Source of the DNA: Poecilobothrus nobilitatus
Taxonomy: Eukaryota; Arthropoda; Insecta; Diptera; Dolichopodidae
Assembly (NCBI GenBank): GCA_947095535.1
Contig: OX352774.1
Location: 223,374,965 to 223,438,964, forward strand
Reading direction: 5' to 3'
DNA length: 64,000 nucleotides
Part shown: positions 22,736 to 34,821 of the stretch, one piece after another
Position numbering within the stretch: the first letter of the stretch is position 1
Layout of the letters: each line of letters starts with the position of its first letter
Translations under genes and position numbers: made by a program
Notes under the pieces: model-generated
What the model was told of the DNA's origin: nothing
The model's database searches: none
What the model saw: only the letters and a program-made list of their open reading frames with translations

Positions 22736-24000
22736 AAATCCCGGAAATTTTTTGGTGGCCTCTATAAATCCCGGAAACTTGAAATACTGGAACTTGAAAT
22801 CCCGGACATTTTTTTACTTGTTTTAAAAATACAGGAACTCGAAATCCCGGAAATTTATCTTCCGGGATTTAATTTATTTAATATAAAAACTGAAAGTAAA
22901 TTTTAAAATTTATTTAATATAAATTAAAAAAAGAACATATTTTATTCATATTAATAAAAAAAAAATAAAACAAAAATAAATATCAGTAGGTAATTAAAGA
23001 AAATATTTATTTATCAATTAATTTCTTATTTGTTTCATGGAGGTACAATAACAAATTTATTGCCATACCTCTTACAAAAACAATTTCGTTCAAGCTTCCA
23101 AAATTTTGAAAAACTTGGTTACGATTTTTATATTTATGTAATTGTTTTTCGTTTCACTTCTTAATTTTTTGACCGGATTTTAATTTTTCGATTGTAAGAA
23201 AAGGAAACCCTTAATTCTTTTTTTAGGTCCCCTATGATTTTATATATACCCGCATGCCTTTTATTAACTAAAGCTTTCAATCGTGAATTTTGTGTTTTAG
23301 AAAAATTATCGTTCATATTATTATATATTGACCAGAATTCAGGTGGATATTTAGCAGAACTCTTACAAACATAGTTTTTATAAAACCATGTGCCTATTTT
23401 CTGTGCATCTTCATCCGTTAAATTGTCATTTAAAATATTGAAAAATTTTAGAATACTCTCAGGCTAAACTTTTTAACATTCTTATTTGAATGGAAAAATA
23501 CTAAGTAAAAGTAAAAAATAAAAGTGGCTGGGATTTCGAGTTCCGGGATTCCCAGCTCCGTGATTTATATTTCCGGGGTTTCATTCCGGGATTTGTATGA
23601 AAACCTGTATCGGTTAACATACTTTAGTATTGATTTTTAAAGTTGGATTCAAAATCAGGCTTTCAACAATTAAGTAGTGAGTATTTTCATTAAGTATTTG
23701 AAAGCGGCAGCCCCCAATAAATTTCAAAACTTCAAAATAAATTTATTTTTCAAAAATATCTAAATTTTAACAAAGTTTACTATTTTTAAGGTTAAATTTG
23801 ATAATTTAATACTGTATACGTTGAATTTTATTTTTGTTTAATTATATTATAATAGCTACGTAATGTATAAAATAGTTTACATATATAACAAGTTTAATAA
23901 ATTAATAACTTACAATATTGGCCGGCCACTTTTATTTTTTACTTTTACTTACTATTCCGGGATTTCGAGTTCCGGAATTTAACTCCGGGATTACCCAGCC
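22736..24000. mobile_element. MULE-type element with CCCGGAA repeat arrays
   Basis: Blocks related to CTCGAAATCCCGGAA are reiterated at 22736-22870, 23528-23600 and 23955-24000. Those at the right are mostly in inverted orientation (TTCCGGGATTTCGAG). A perfect inverted pair, GTAAAAGTAAAAAATAAAAG and its complement followed by TGGC/GCCA, lies at about 23503-23526 and 23929-23952. Between the arrays the minus strand encodes a MULE transposase remnant (separate entry). The arrangement suggests a transposon with tandem-repeat termini plus a rearranged extra end. Confidence 0.6.
23155..23463 (-). pseudogene. MULE transposase C-terminal remnant
   Basis: About 100 open codons on the minus strand include KIGTWFYKNYV, then YPPEFWSIYNN, SKTQNSRLKALVNKRHAGIY and KIIGDLKKEL. 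In MULE transposases of the FLYWCH-associated type, the C-terminal region reads FP.ELWN... RTNN..E..H..F.......HP.I...I..LK.EQ, and this fragment follows that order with degraded RTNNSVEGWH residues. A stop lies directly upstream and another about 20 codons after the last motif. No DDE region is seen. Fragmentary and non-functional. Confidence 0.55.
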
Positions 24001-25409
24001 CCTATAATGAGGGTGAATTTAAAATTAAGTTAAAAAAATGAATTTTTAAAAGCAAAATACAAAAAAAATATAAAATGTCAATTCTTCCTTTAAATTAACT
24101 AAAAGAAATAATAATAAAGTATTATATTTAGAAAATTAATGAAAAGTTCAAGCATTATGTTTAATTTTATATTTTATTATATTATGTAATAATAATTTAT
24201 AAATTTACATTTTATTATATATTAAAAGTGAATGAAGGACTTCCAAAATATTGAAATTTAAAACATAAAACTATTCAATATAAAAAAATCAATATCTTGC
24301 CACTTAAATTTGTAATTTTAATGATATTATATAGACAAAAATAAATGGTTCGGTTTTTGAAGAAAATGTTGTTTGGAAACAATTTACTTATATAATATGT
24401 ATATTCAAATTAGTATTTAAAAAGTCTTATACGAAAACAATTTAGTTCTAATTAAGTTTGCTTTTTTTTATCTAATTTTTTAAATATAAACAATTAAAGG
24501 GGTGCTATATTTTTTTTAAAACATTAAAATTCCTAAAATGAAAATTGTTTCTCAACAGTTTCAAAATATTTTATTTAATATCTAATAAAACTATTACTCG
24601 TTGATGCGCTATATATACGATAAATTTACCTTATATAAAATTTATTAGTCGTAGACTCGTAGTGAAACCAAAAATGACTTTTATATTTTTTAAAAGATTT
24701 CCAATTAAGAGATGTTTAAGATATTTGAAGATTATTTAAACTGTAATAATTTGCTTCTCATATTAATAGTGATTATATTTAAATATATTTTAGGACTTAA
24801 TTACATTTTTAATTGCAAAGCGATCTTTCGGTTTCTATACAATATCATTTTTGTATATTATATATAAAATTTACATAATCAATTTTAGTTTATGCATTGT
24901 ATATATTTTATGCATTTGTATACACACACTTATTTAAATACATTTGTGTACTAATTAATTATATATATTTTTGTACACTTTATTAAGCGTTACATGGCAA
25001 TAGTTGCACATAATGTATATATAGATACATATATATATATATATATATATATTTGTGTTTGCACATACATATTATATGCATAGATATACATTTTATATAC
25101 ATATATATATATATATATACTTATACATTAATGTACAAATCATATAAATATATGCTTCTATATGTACATAATTATTTGTGTAACGGTATATTTTATATGA
25201 ATATACATATATATGGTTATAATTATTTCGAATATATTTAATTACACTAGATTTGATAATTGTTTTTTTTTCTTTTCGGTATTGCTTCTTATCGAAAATT
25301 TACTACATCTGTAATATTCTTTCTATAATTGCTTACGTAAATATGTCTATTTATAACTTTGAACTGTGCAATTTCTAAAAATACATAACATATCATAATA
25401 AATATAAAC

Positions 25410-25448
<39 letters not shown>

Positions 25449-26140
25449 TATATATATGTATATATATATATATATATACGAATTTTGCTTTAAAATCTAA
25501 ACATATCAAAGCATGTAAATATATTTATACATATGTATGTATGTACATATATGTAAATATATTAAATTTTTAACAGGAAATACACAAATTTAAAACAATT
25601 ATTTATTATTATCATATTAACTGTGCACAGAATTTAATTTTTAAAAAATCAAAAATTAAAATATTCATATGCACACTTTATTAACCACTTTTATATATGT
25701 ATATATATATATTTTTTTTTGTTTGTTTTGAGCTTCCATTCTCATTTTAACAATGTAAAAGTCATAACAGGGTTTTATAAAAGATGTTTTAAGTTTAAAG
25801 ACAAATTTATTTACTAGGCATACACAGCTTATATACTTTGTGTACGAAAAATAGTTAACATATAGATATTTCAATTCGTAAATTTAATTTCAAGAAAAAT
25901 TAATTAATATGAATATTTTTATTAAATAAAAATAAAAAACCCTGATAGTATTTTATATTAGTAACAGCTTTTATAAATTTAACTAAGTAAATTTGTGCAT
26001 TTCCTGAATTTTATTAAATTTTATCCTAATATTTGATATAATCATATTATAATCTCATATATTACATTTTCGAAATTCTTAACATATTATTCATTTGTCT
26101 AACTTAGAATAAAATTTCAACATTGTTTATAGTTTAATAT
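24001..26140. other. AT-rich intergenic DNA with TA microsatellites
   Basis: Holds (TA)n tracts at about 25028-25052, 25100-25120 and 25415-25480. On the minus strand, AATAAA at 26015-26010 is a plausible polyadenylation signal for the exchanger gene, whose stop codon is at 26145. No other gene was seen. Confidence 0.5.
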
Positions 26141-26144
26141 TAGT

Positions 26145-26385
26145 TTATACTGGACACACTATTATATTATATTCGAACATTAATGATACAGCAACAAAGA
26201 CAAAATATAACAAAAACATTGTAAAACCTAATCCTTTATTCATTTTCCAACGGAAACATGCTATTGACATCACTACAAATAGTAGCATCATAAACAATAT
26301 TGTAATGGAGCAAATCATTCCATGAGAGTTAACTTCGACAGGAGCTTGATATATTATGCCAAATAATAACCATGGAACTGGCAAT
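26145..26385 (-). CDS. Nckx30C: Nckx30C coding exon 7 (C terminus)
   Basis: Acceptor TTATTTTAG|A; encodes [18 protein letters not shown], then [17 protein letters not shown] and ends IIVCPV-stop. The C terminus aligns end to end with known NCKX proteins. Confidence 0.95.
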
Positions 26386-29300
26386 CTAAAATAAGAAAAA
26401 AACATTTGAATTAAAATTTAAAATTATTTTTTTAAAGTATGATTTTTTCTTCAGTGTTCATAATATAACATAACAAGAATAGCTATTCATAAAAATTAGA
26501 TTTTTGAACCAATAACCGTATCTAAAATCAATTTACTTGTAAATTTACAACAATATAATATTGTTTATACATATAATAAATATAAAATGTTCAAATAATT
26601 TTATATTTTTTAACAATTATTTTATTTAAGTCTTGTAAAGCATTGGAAAAATGAAAAAATAAAGCCTAAAATTAAGAAAATTGTGAATACAGACCCAACC
26701 GTGACATCAAATATATTGCTTCCAACAGAACTTGAAACAGCCATATCACCAAATCCTTTTCTAGCAACAATAACAGATGTAATTAGATCTGGTATGGAAG
26801 TTCCAGCAGCTAAAAATGTTAATCCCATCACCTAAAAATTTTAAATGCGATTAAATTTTAAGTTGTTAAATTTAAATGAATTTTGAAACCTCTGGTGGAA
26901 TTTTAGCTGTATCACCAACTACATTTGCCCACCAAACCATTAAATAAGAATATGCTGCAATCCATACAATTGAACCTATAAAGGTTACCGGAAAGAATCT
27001 TTTTCCTCTAGGAGTTCTGGTATCTGGTAGTGTTAACCATAAAGGAAAAATAATGGGCGCAACAAGAAGATAAGTTAACTGCTTTTTACCATTTTCTGGC
27101 CATGAAATATCTAAAGGTTCTGGATCTGCTTCCTCAGTTTCAGCCACCTTCAATTGACAATATGTTTTTAAAATTATTATTACTAAAATTCACCCTATAA
27201 ATTTTAATAGTTAAATAAAAGTTTATAAAACTATAGGATATATATACTTGAAATAACTAAATATTTTACTAATAATAAATATACATAATACAGTACTTGC
27301 AGTACTTGCAGTATAAAATTACCAGTTGTGAAAATTTTAGTTATTATTATATTTAGTTTATTTAAAAAAAATATTAGGGATCTTCTCCTAAACACAAACT
27401 TAAACTAATAATACGTAACTAAGTGTAAAAAATATTAAAAAAAAAAAAAAACAAGAAGTTAAATAATAACAAAAATAAAAATTAATGTAAAAAAAAAAAA
27501 ATTTAATAAAGCAAACTGTTTAGAATATAAGATTTGAAATTATTACATAATATTGAAATAATAGATTTTGATTTAGGTAAATTTTGAATATTGAATTTTA
27601 AATTAATTTTACTTTTATTTTTTTAACGTCTGTGTACTCTAAAAAAAAATTGTCAGACCAATTTCAAGTCAATTTCCAATTTCTAGAATTAAATTAAATT
27701 AAAATCTTAAGGAAATACCAAAATTCCCGTGAATTATGCTAATAAAGATATTAATGGTAATAAAAACGAAAAGAAATATTATTAATAACTTTTTTAAATC
27801 ATTTGTTTTTAATTAAAGAAAAAAAACAAAATGTAAAAAACTTTTAAGTACATAATATGGAAATATATTATATACAAAAACTTTTAATTTTCCTTAAATA
27901 TACTTTTTTTTACCAAATTAAATGAGTATTAAATAATATGTTTATATATTATAACAATTTAACCAATTTAAACTTATAAAATGTCATTTACTCCTGAAAA
28001 AGAGTTGGAAAACAACCAACGAAACGTTAAGTAATTAAAAAAAAGGGTTGGATATAGAAGCTTGCACTACTAAATACTGCATTACAAAATCTTGCATTAC
28101 AAAATCCTGCATTACAAAATTTTGCATTACCAAATTCTATATCTTTAATTCTGAAAATTAAACAAAATCTTGCATACAAATTGCACCGCATTATTTAATT
28201 TTCATGATAGAATTTTCTTCGATGAAATAATATATGGCATACAATTGAACTGTGCCTAAACAATTAATTAATCCGTTATCTATAAAGTAAATTATTTATT
28301 AACCTAGAAATAGAAAATTATTGGGTTTTGGGTTTTTGAAAAACAAAATGTCGAATTAAAAATGTCGAATAGGGAAAAAAGTTGAAAAATAAAATGCAAA
28401 AAAACAATTTTGAAAAAAAAATGGTGAAACAAAAATATACTAGAATAGATTTAAAATAATTTTTTTTAATTTTATTTATCCCTCCTAATGTACAATGTCA
28501 CATATACATAAATATAAATGTTCTGGAAAAGCAGTATAACTTTGTTTTTTAATCTAACTCTAAAATTCGTGCTAATTCAGAATCTCACATATACATAATA
28601 TGTAAATATTCTTGGAAAAGCGTATAACCCCAATTTTCAATGCTATACTGTAAAATACCTCGGAATTATTTTTTTCCCATGTATATTTCAAAACAAAAGC
28701 ATTTCATATAGTGGGGGCTATTTTTATTTCAGTTTTCCCAATTGATAAATGTTCTTTAAAATTTTTGTATATTTTGTAAATGTTAAATTTTCTTGCAAAT
28801 TTCGCTAGATTTTATTATTGCAAGTTTTCAATGTTGCAAGATTAATAAAAAAAAGTAAGATTTTGCTACTGAAAAATTTTGTGATGCTGTCTTACATACC
28901 GCTCCCTAAAAAAAACTTTTATATTTTGAATTAAAAAAAATCCCCATATTAGGGGAGCGGGTCACAATCCTACACGCCAAAATTTACCTGCGACAAAATC
29001 TTGCTTTTTTTTTTATCTTGCATTACAAAATCTATCCTTCTAAAATCTTGCATTACAAAATCTTTTACGGACACAATCTTGCAAAATATTTTTAAAGGAA
29101 TAGATTGTGAGTGCAAGATTTTGTCGCATTAGATTTTGACATAAAAGATAATGTAGCAAACCTCCATATTAAGAATGCCATCACTCAAAAAACTCATTAT
29201 AAAATATTTTCATTATGAGTTTTGTTCTATTTATAAGGGAAAATGTTTTTAATTTAATGTATAATTTCTTTTTTGAAAAGAATTAAATATGTAGTTAACA

Positions 29301-32300
29301 CGATTTTAATTTAGTGTTAAAAAGAAGTACAATGCATTTTATTATCTTACCGGTTCAGCTATAGTTGTAATTTTGCCATTTGGCCTCTCATTAGCTAATG
29401 TAGTCTCTCTTAAACTAACTTTGACATGATTTGCTGCAGAAGTGGTCGCTTCACCACGTTGTGGTTTTGTTGCATCTAGTAAAACTTTGAGTGATGCAAT
29501 AGCATGTAATTGTGTTGCTTTTTCATCGACCTTTCCTAAAACATCCAAAAGATTTTTTTTTAAATAAATTTTTTTTTTTTTATCTTACATAAGTGATAAA
29601 TAAACATGATTAAATAAAAATACAAAAATATCCCTATACAATATAAAAATCTATAATTATTTAAAAAAGTTTATGGTTGTTTAAAAACTGAGTAATTCTT
29701 TAAGAAAAAAGTAATTATTTTTATTGTTATACATTATATTCCTTAATTATCAAATTAAAATAAAATTTAATTATTAGCAGTTTGTTTGCGGTAGCAGTTT
29801 GCTTAGATAGAAAATTACAAAATCTCATACTAATACCGTATTAATTCTGATAGAGCAAAAAAGCAACAAACAGAAAAATAAAAATTAAAACAAGGTTAAA
29901 TGTCAGAAGTTAATGTATAAAATGCAAAAAACTTAACTGGAAGTCAAATCTCACATTTACAAACAAAAACTATACCTAAACTCATAACTTTTGTTTAAAA
30001 AAATGAAATTTAAGTTCAAGCTCAGTTTTATGTATTCGATCCAATGTTTTAAATAATATAATATTTATTAAAACCAACAACAAGTTGTAAAAAGTAACTG
30101 AATAAAAAAAAATATATTTTATAAAGTATATAAAAATAATTAATGAAAGTTATAATTTAATAGAAATTGAATGTAAAGGTATCAAGTAATTTACTTTAAT
30201 TGTAATTTACTTTATAATATTACCATCAAAAACTTCAACTAAAATATTATAAATTTAATATTTTTTTTTTTTAATTATGAATTATTCTTTCAACTCCACA
30301 AATCATTTTATTAATTTTTAGTACAAAGGTTTATGAGTTTCGAAAAATAATTTATAAATTGGTTAGGTAAAATTTTATGACTATACTGAGCAGTTCAATA
30401 CTAGGACTAGGACGAAATAACATCTTTCTCATAGTTTTATAAAATATTATTATAGTTTAAAATTCACATCCAAATAATTTTATTTTATTTTATAATTTTA
30501 TTTGTAAGTTAATTATTATTGAAACAAAAATGTATTTATTTTAAATAATAAAATATGTGGACTAAGTGATCAATGATATTTAATATTAGCCTTTATAAAA
30601 CAAACTAAAAATCAACTGCCTATTTGAAAATTTTGTCTTTGACAATTTAAAATTTGCAGCCCGAAAAGTATAGGAATTTTTAATCTCACAAACTTTAAAG
30701 AGATGCAATAAAAAGTCTTCTGAAGAAAAAATAAAATATTGCAAAAATGTGTTTTGTTAAATATTAAAAAAAAAAAATTAGAAAAAAAGCCCTAAAAATA
30801 TACTCAGACAAAGTTAGCACACTTTGCAAAAATTCACAAAAGTAATCATTGTTAATTTTTTCCTTTCTTTTTTTCCGACTAAACAAAACTTTTCTTGCAA
30901 TAATGGACAGAAAAGTTGCTGTTTATGATGACTTCTTTTATATTATTAATTCATACGAACTTAGTAGTGTATTTCAATTTGTGGTAGGAACACCAGATAT
31001 CGACGATAACAAAAATCTTTTTGACCAAATTTAGTATGTTTATACAAAACAACAAGAAAACAAAAATACAAATTTAATAATGTAGTAATACGGTAATACT
31101 TAATTACAGTTAAAATATTAAATATTAGAATATATAAATCATCGAAGTATTATCGTGTCATTCATTATTCATAAAAAATGTATTAATCATAATGTAAAGA
31201 TGCTATAAGCAAAAAAAAATTTTACTATAAAGGGTTTAAATCCTAAAAGTACTCTTACCATGCACTATGCACCGCATTTATTAAAATATTTGGAAGTTTT
31301 GGAATTTTTTTTTGTTAGCTATAAATAAAAGATAGAACAATGAAGGATATTTTATAAGAATTTCTACTTTCATGCATGAAATTTATAACATGTTCCTCAG
31401 TATGTAAAAATAATATTATAAGATATGAAATAACCTTGCTTTATATATGATACAAAGTATTATACTGTATACACTGTACTGTAATTTTATTACTTTTTAT
31501 TCAGAGACAGTATTTTTACTGTATATAAAACTTTCTTGCCATTTTAAATTTTTATTGTTAACTAAAATCATAACTAAAATTACTAAAATTAAAACTTTTA
31601 ATCAACATTAAACCGAAATTCAAACAACTTTACTACTAAAATTATGTATAAATCAACCGACCCGATATTTATAAATAGAGAAGTTAAGAAGCCATATGTT
31701 GCATATTTAAAGTATAAAATCTTATATTAAGCTGCAAGCAGGACATGCCATATCCACCGAGAAATCAAGTTAGAAGAATCAACAAAAATTTAACAAAGTT
31801 TCCCGTGAGAATATAAACATATTTCTGTATTTCTGTTGAATTCTGTATTTCTGAATACCTCTAACTCTAGTGGTTGACTCTACGCCTTTGCAATCGAAAG
31901 GTCTTTTCGAAATATCATAATAGTTTATATCGTAATATAAAATAAACTCTTCTTTTACAACTTATAAGATAATTCATTTTGTACAATAGCTACAATCGAA
32001 TAATGAAAATAATGCTTTATGAAGGTGATAATTCATGAAACTAAAACTTAGTCTAAAAACATTTTTTGTAGCAACAATTATGTTAGAGGTATAGAATCAG
32101 AATAAAATTAAGATAAATGCTGTTTTTGTTCTTATTTATTTTAACTTGCATAGCATATGACGCCTGTATGTTAATGTCAATGTACTCTACTAACGACTAC
32201 TACCGCATCATAAATTAAAAAAATCATATTTATTAAAAAACAAACAATTAAATATTCGCAAATTTACCATCATGTAATGGATCTATAGTGTGTATCATTA

Positions 32301-34806
32301 ATTGCAACAATCCATGCCGAAATTTAGCTTTTGTGTGATGGTGATGGCTTGCATTACTATTATTTCCTGCTCCACTTGAGCCAGGAGGAACTGATCTTGT
32401 TTCTGATGCCGCTCTTGAAGTAACAGAACCGCCAGTTTGAGTTACCATTGATGTTTCAGAAGAATTTGCGGCATTCCCCTGTTTTAAATATTATTTAATA
32501 TGAATATCCAATAAAAAATTTAAAAATATTATCAACATTTATTAAAATTATAAAATTTTAATAAAAATTAAAAATTTCGGAATAGTAGAAAATTTAATGC
32601 AAAACTTACTGCAGGCATAAGTTGATCTGTACTTCGAACTCTAGTTACTTTATTTTTATAGATGACTTTTTTCACACACCTTTCCATTTGAACATTAAAT
32701 TTCATAAATCCGACATAAGCGCCGTACACACTGAACAGTATTAACGCTTCCCACCAATATATTAAGTTGTCCCGAAAGAAGTATATGAGTATTAATAAGC
32801 TTATACTATAAAATGTACAATCACGAAATAATGGCCACCACGTCAAAGCTAATACGGTTTTTGAGAATAGCGCACACATACCAATAACAAATAATATATT
32901 AAAAACAGCAGAACCAACAATTGTTCCAATGCCCACATCATCAAATGAAACAAACACGCCAATCACGCTGGTAAATAATTCTGGCGCACTACCACCAGCC
33001 GCCATAAATGTAGCTCCTGCCACATCATCTGTTATGTCTAGCTTTTCAATAATCACGTCCAAGGAAGGCACGAAAAACTCGTCGCATACAACTGCAAGGG
33101 CGACAAACATATACATTACTCCAATGACGTGTAAAAGAACCGCACCATTTTCAAGTTGTTCTTTTGAAAAAAGATCTGTAGGAAAAAGCGGTGCCTTTTC
33201 CGTCTGATTTGTCATGTTATCTTAATATAAATATTAAATATATATAAAATAATATTAAATTAAAAATAAATAAATTTAAATACTATAAAAAATAAAAATA
33301 ATAAATTTAAATACTAAACAATTGTTTGAAACTTAAATTTTTGTAATATTGTTACATAAATATAATATTTAATATATATAATAAAATTTTATTGAGATAA
33401 TAGATAAAGATAAAATTAATATATATAATAAAATTAAGAAGATAAATTAAGCGAAGGATAGTTTGCTCTCATAATATTTATTTATTTTTATGTTAAATTA
33501 TTTTAGACATTTTTCATGTTTTGATTAACTTTCAAGTGTACATATAAAAATTAAGCTTGAAAATATTATCGCTAAAAGAACTAGTTGAAATAAAATGTTA
33601 ATGAAAATTCTTCTAGACGAAATCAGTAATTAGAATTTATATTTTTATAGATTTTAACATTTGTTTAAGGTACTGGATATTTATGGTATAGACATGTTAA
33701 TTTTTTTTTGGGACTTTTTTTTTTAAATAATTAGTTGACTGCAGTTACAATTGACAGAACATTGGATAAAATAAATAGAAAAAAAAAAAGTTTTTATTTT
33801 TAATAAAGATTTAAGATAAGTAAATATAAATATATAAAACTAAACTTTAAAAATTTTAAAAGACAAGTTCAATATAAAAAGAAAGATTTATGAACGTTAA
33901 TTATTAAAAGGAATGAAGGAAATTATTAAAAAAAATAAATAAATGGGATTTATTTATATACATTTTTGTAATATTGGTTTATTTTTCTTAAAATCAGTAC
34001 TTTGTATAATATTATTTGAATAGCTTAAATTAAAGTCAACTACAGAAAAATGAGTTGATTATTTTAACCTTCGCTTTTGCGAATGACATAAAGGGAAACT
34101 CTTTAAAATGTAAAATTTTTAACAACACATTACTTCCAAATTCAACCATAAAAAAAAAATAAATACCTTTTGCGCTCGTTTCGGTTACGAATGTATAACT
34201 TCCATTTTCGTTGTCGTCCATTGATGCGTTCGATGCGTGCACCATTTTCGCTGGAAGGGTTGTAATTATAAGAATAATGCCAATAATCCATACAACATAT
34301 TTAGCTAAACATCTCGAATCTTTAAACTGCATATAACGATATATTTTTAATAACGATATGAAAAACGAGAACATTAATAGTGCTATAAATTTAATGGAGA
34401 AATAATTATTAGTTCTATTGATTCGTTTCTTTTTGCAAGACATTTTTCTATTAAGGTCATTGCAACATTGTTTAACAGGATTTCTGTGTATGGTGACCAA
34501 ACTTTGAGAATCACTAATTTCTGTAAACGTAAATTCATTACACCAAAATGAAGGTGTTGAAATTTTATTTGAAGTCAACCAAGGAAGTGATGAAAATGAT
34601 GAAGATGATGGTATTGATGTTGTTGATGTTGTTGATGACGATGAAGAAGTTGATGGCAATGATAATGATGATGAAGATGAAGATGATATGCAATTAAACA
34701 ATCTTGGGTAAAAACCAAATGCTTCCGCAGTTAACAAATTAAATTTAAATGGTAATTTTCGTGGTGGTTCTGGTGGAATATCTGATTTAAAAAATGTTGA
34801 CGTCAT
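26145..34806 (-). CDS. Nckx30C: K+-dependent Na+/Ca2+ exchanger, Nckx30C orthologue (7 coding exons)
   Basis: An SLC24-family plasma-membrane antiporter that exports Ca2+ and K+ in exchange for Na+. Coding exons on the minus strand: 34806-34167, 33220-32610, 32478-32268, 29535-29351, 27147-26890, 26831-26695, 26385-26145. They join in frame to 760 codons plus stop, with AG/GT at every junction. The N terminus has two hydrophobic stretches, a Ser/Thr-rich run and NxS sequons. The alpha-1 repeat carries GGSAPE (residues about 289-294) and alpha-2 carries GTSIPD (645-650) and SNIFD. These include the acidic residues equivalent to Glu188, Asp548 and Asp575 of mammalian NCKX2. A poorly conserved cytosolic loop lies between. 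The protein ends in five-helix sequence like other NCKX members. The start is the first ATG after an in-frame stop; 5' UTR exons are not visible. Confidence 0.95.
26695..26831 (-). CDS. Nckx30C: Nckx30C coding exon 6 (alpha-2 repeat)
   Basis: Begins [20 protein letters not shown] after TTTTTAG; contains [20 protein letters not shown] and ends DVTVG. The donor that gives the conserved reading DVTVGLPVPW is GG|GTCTGT, a weak match to the GTRAGT consensus. Read-through meets a stop at about 26622. Confidence 0.9.
26890..27147 (-). CDS. Nckx30C: Nckx30C coding exon 5
   Basis: Begins [20 protein letters not shown] and continues through [38 protein letters not shown] and IPPE. Acceptor TTGAAG|GTG; donor GAG|GTTTCA. 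It carries the first helices of the second exchanger domain. Confidence 0.95.
28060..29165. repeat. Intronic repeat cluster: 15-bp TTGCATTACAAAATC array and inverted pieces
   Basis: Within the exchanger's fourth intron, about 4 units of TTGCATTACAAAATC run at 28075-28136. Isolated copies follow near 29048 and 29070. The inverted form GCAAGATTTTGTCGCATTAG lies near 29111-29130. Two tandem units of the dispersed GGAAAAGC...CTAACTC repeat lie at 28521 and 28609 (88-bp spacing). The arrangement resembles a foldback-type element. Confidence 0.6.
29351..29535 (-). CDS. Nckx30C: Nckx30C coding exon 4 (cytosolic loop)
   Basis: Begins with the Gly codon split after TTTTAG, then [20 protein letters not shown]. 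Ends TTIAEP before GTAAGA. It is flanked by the two largest introns (2.7 and 2.2 kb), which hold repeat sequence. Confidence 0.9.
29552..32250. other. Large third intron of the exchanger gene
   Basis: AT-rich, no transposon motif read. A 43-codon frame on the opposite strand at 30903-31034 ([20 protein letters not shown]...) is the only coding-looking item. It starts in an acceptable context (CAATAATGG) and has balanced residue use, but no family is recognised. Confidence 0.35.
32268..32478 (-). CDS. Nckx30C: Nckx30C coding exon 3 (cytosolic loop)
   Basis: Begins [11 protein letters not shown] after TTAAAACAG; ends at GAT G|GTAAAT. Gly/Ser/Asn/His-rich sequence precedes the conserved [16 protein letters not shown]. 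This part of the loop is variable between NCKX proteins, and in flies the loop is a site of alternative splicing. Confidence 0.9.
32610..33220 (-). CDS. Nckx30C: Nckx30C coding exon 2 (alpha-1 exchanger domain)
   Basis: Residues 214-417. Acceptor TTAAG|AT and donor GCA|GTAAGT. Contains [29 protein letters not shown] and [16 protein letters not shown], the first Na_Ca_ex domain, then helices ending in FMKFNVQME. It is the most conserved exon. Confidence 0.97.
33221..34166. other. First visible intron of the exchanger gene
   Basis: 946 bp of AT-rich sequence without a recognisable repeat or gene. Confidence 0.5.
34167..34806 (-). CDS. Nckx30C: Nckx30C coding exon 1
   Basis: Encodes residues 1-213 plus one base. 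The ATG at 34806 is the first after an in-frame TAA near 34862. A Ser/Thr-rich low-complexity run lies at about residues 40-72. Hydrophobic segments are [14 protein letters not shown] and [14 protein letters not shown], followed by the sequons NAS and NGS, which suit an extracellular loop. The donor is AAAAG|GTATTT. Confidence 0.85.
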
Positions 34807-34821
34807 TTGTTGTGAATACAC

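Noticed and set aside
25028..25480. Possible regulatory or origin function of long (TA)n tracts
   Set aside because: Ordinary microsatellites in a very AT-rich genome; nothing else supports a function.
31855..31912. tRNA-like string (AGTGGTTGACTCTACGCC, then CCTTT-GCAATCG-AAAGG)
   Set aside because: A D-arm-like and anticodon-stem-like segment is visible, but no T-arm with GTTCRA or acceptor pairing follows. At most a SINE head fragment.
32929..33207. 92-codon plus-strand frame
   Set aside because: Antisense shadow of the most conserved exchanger exon.
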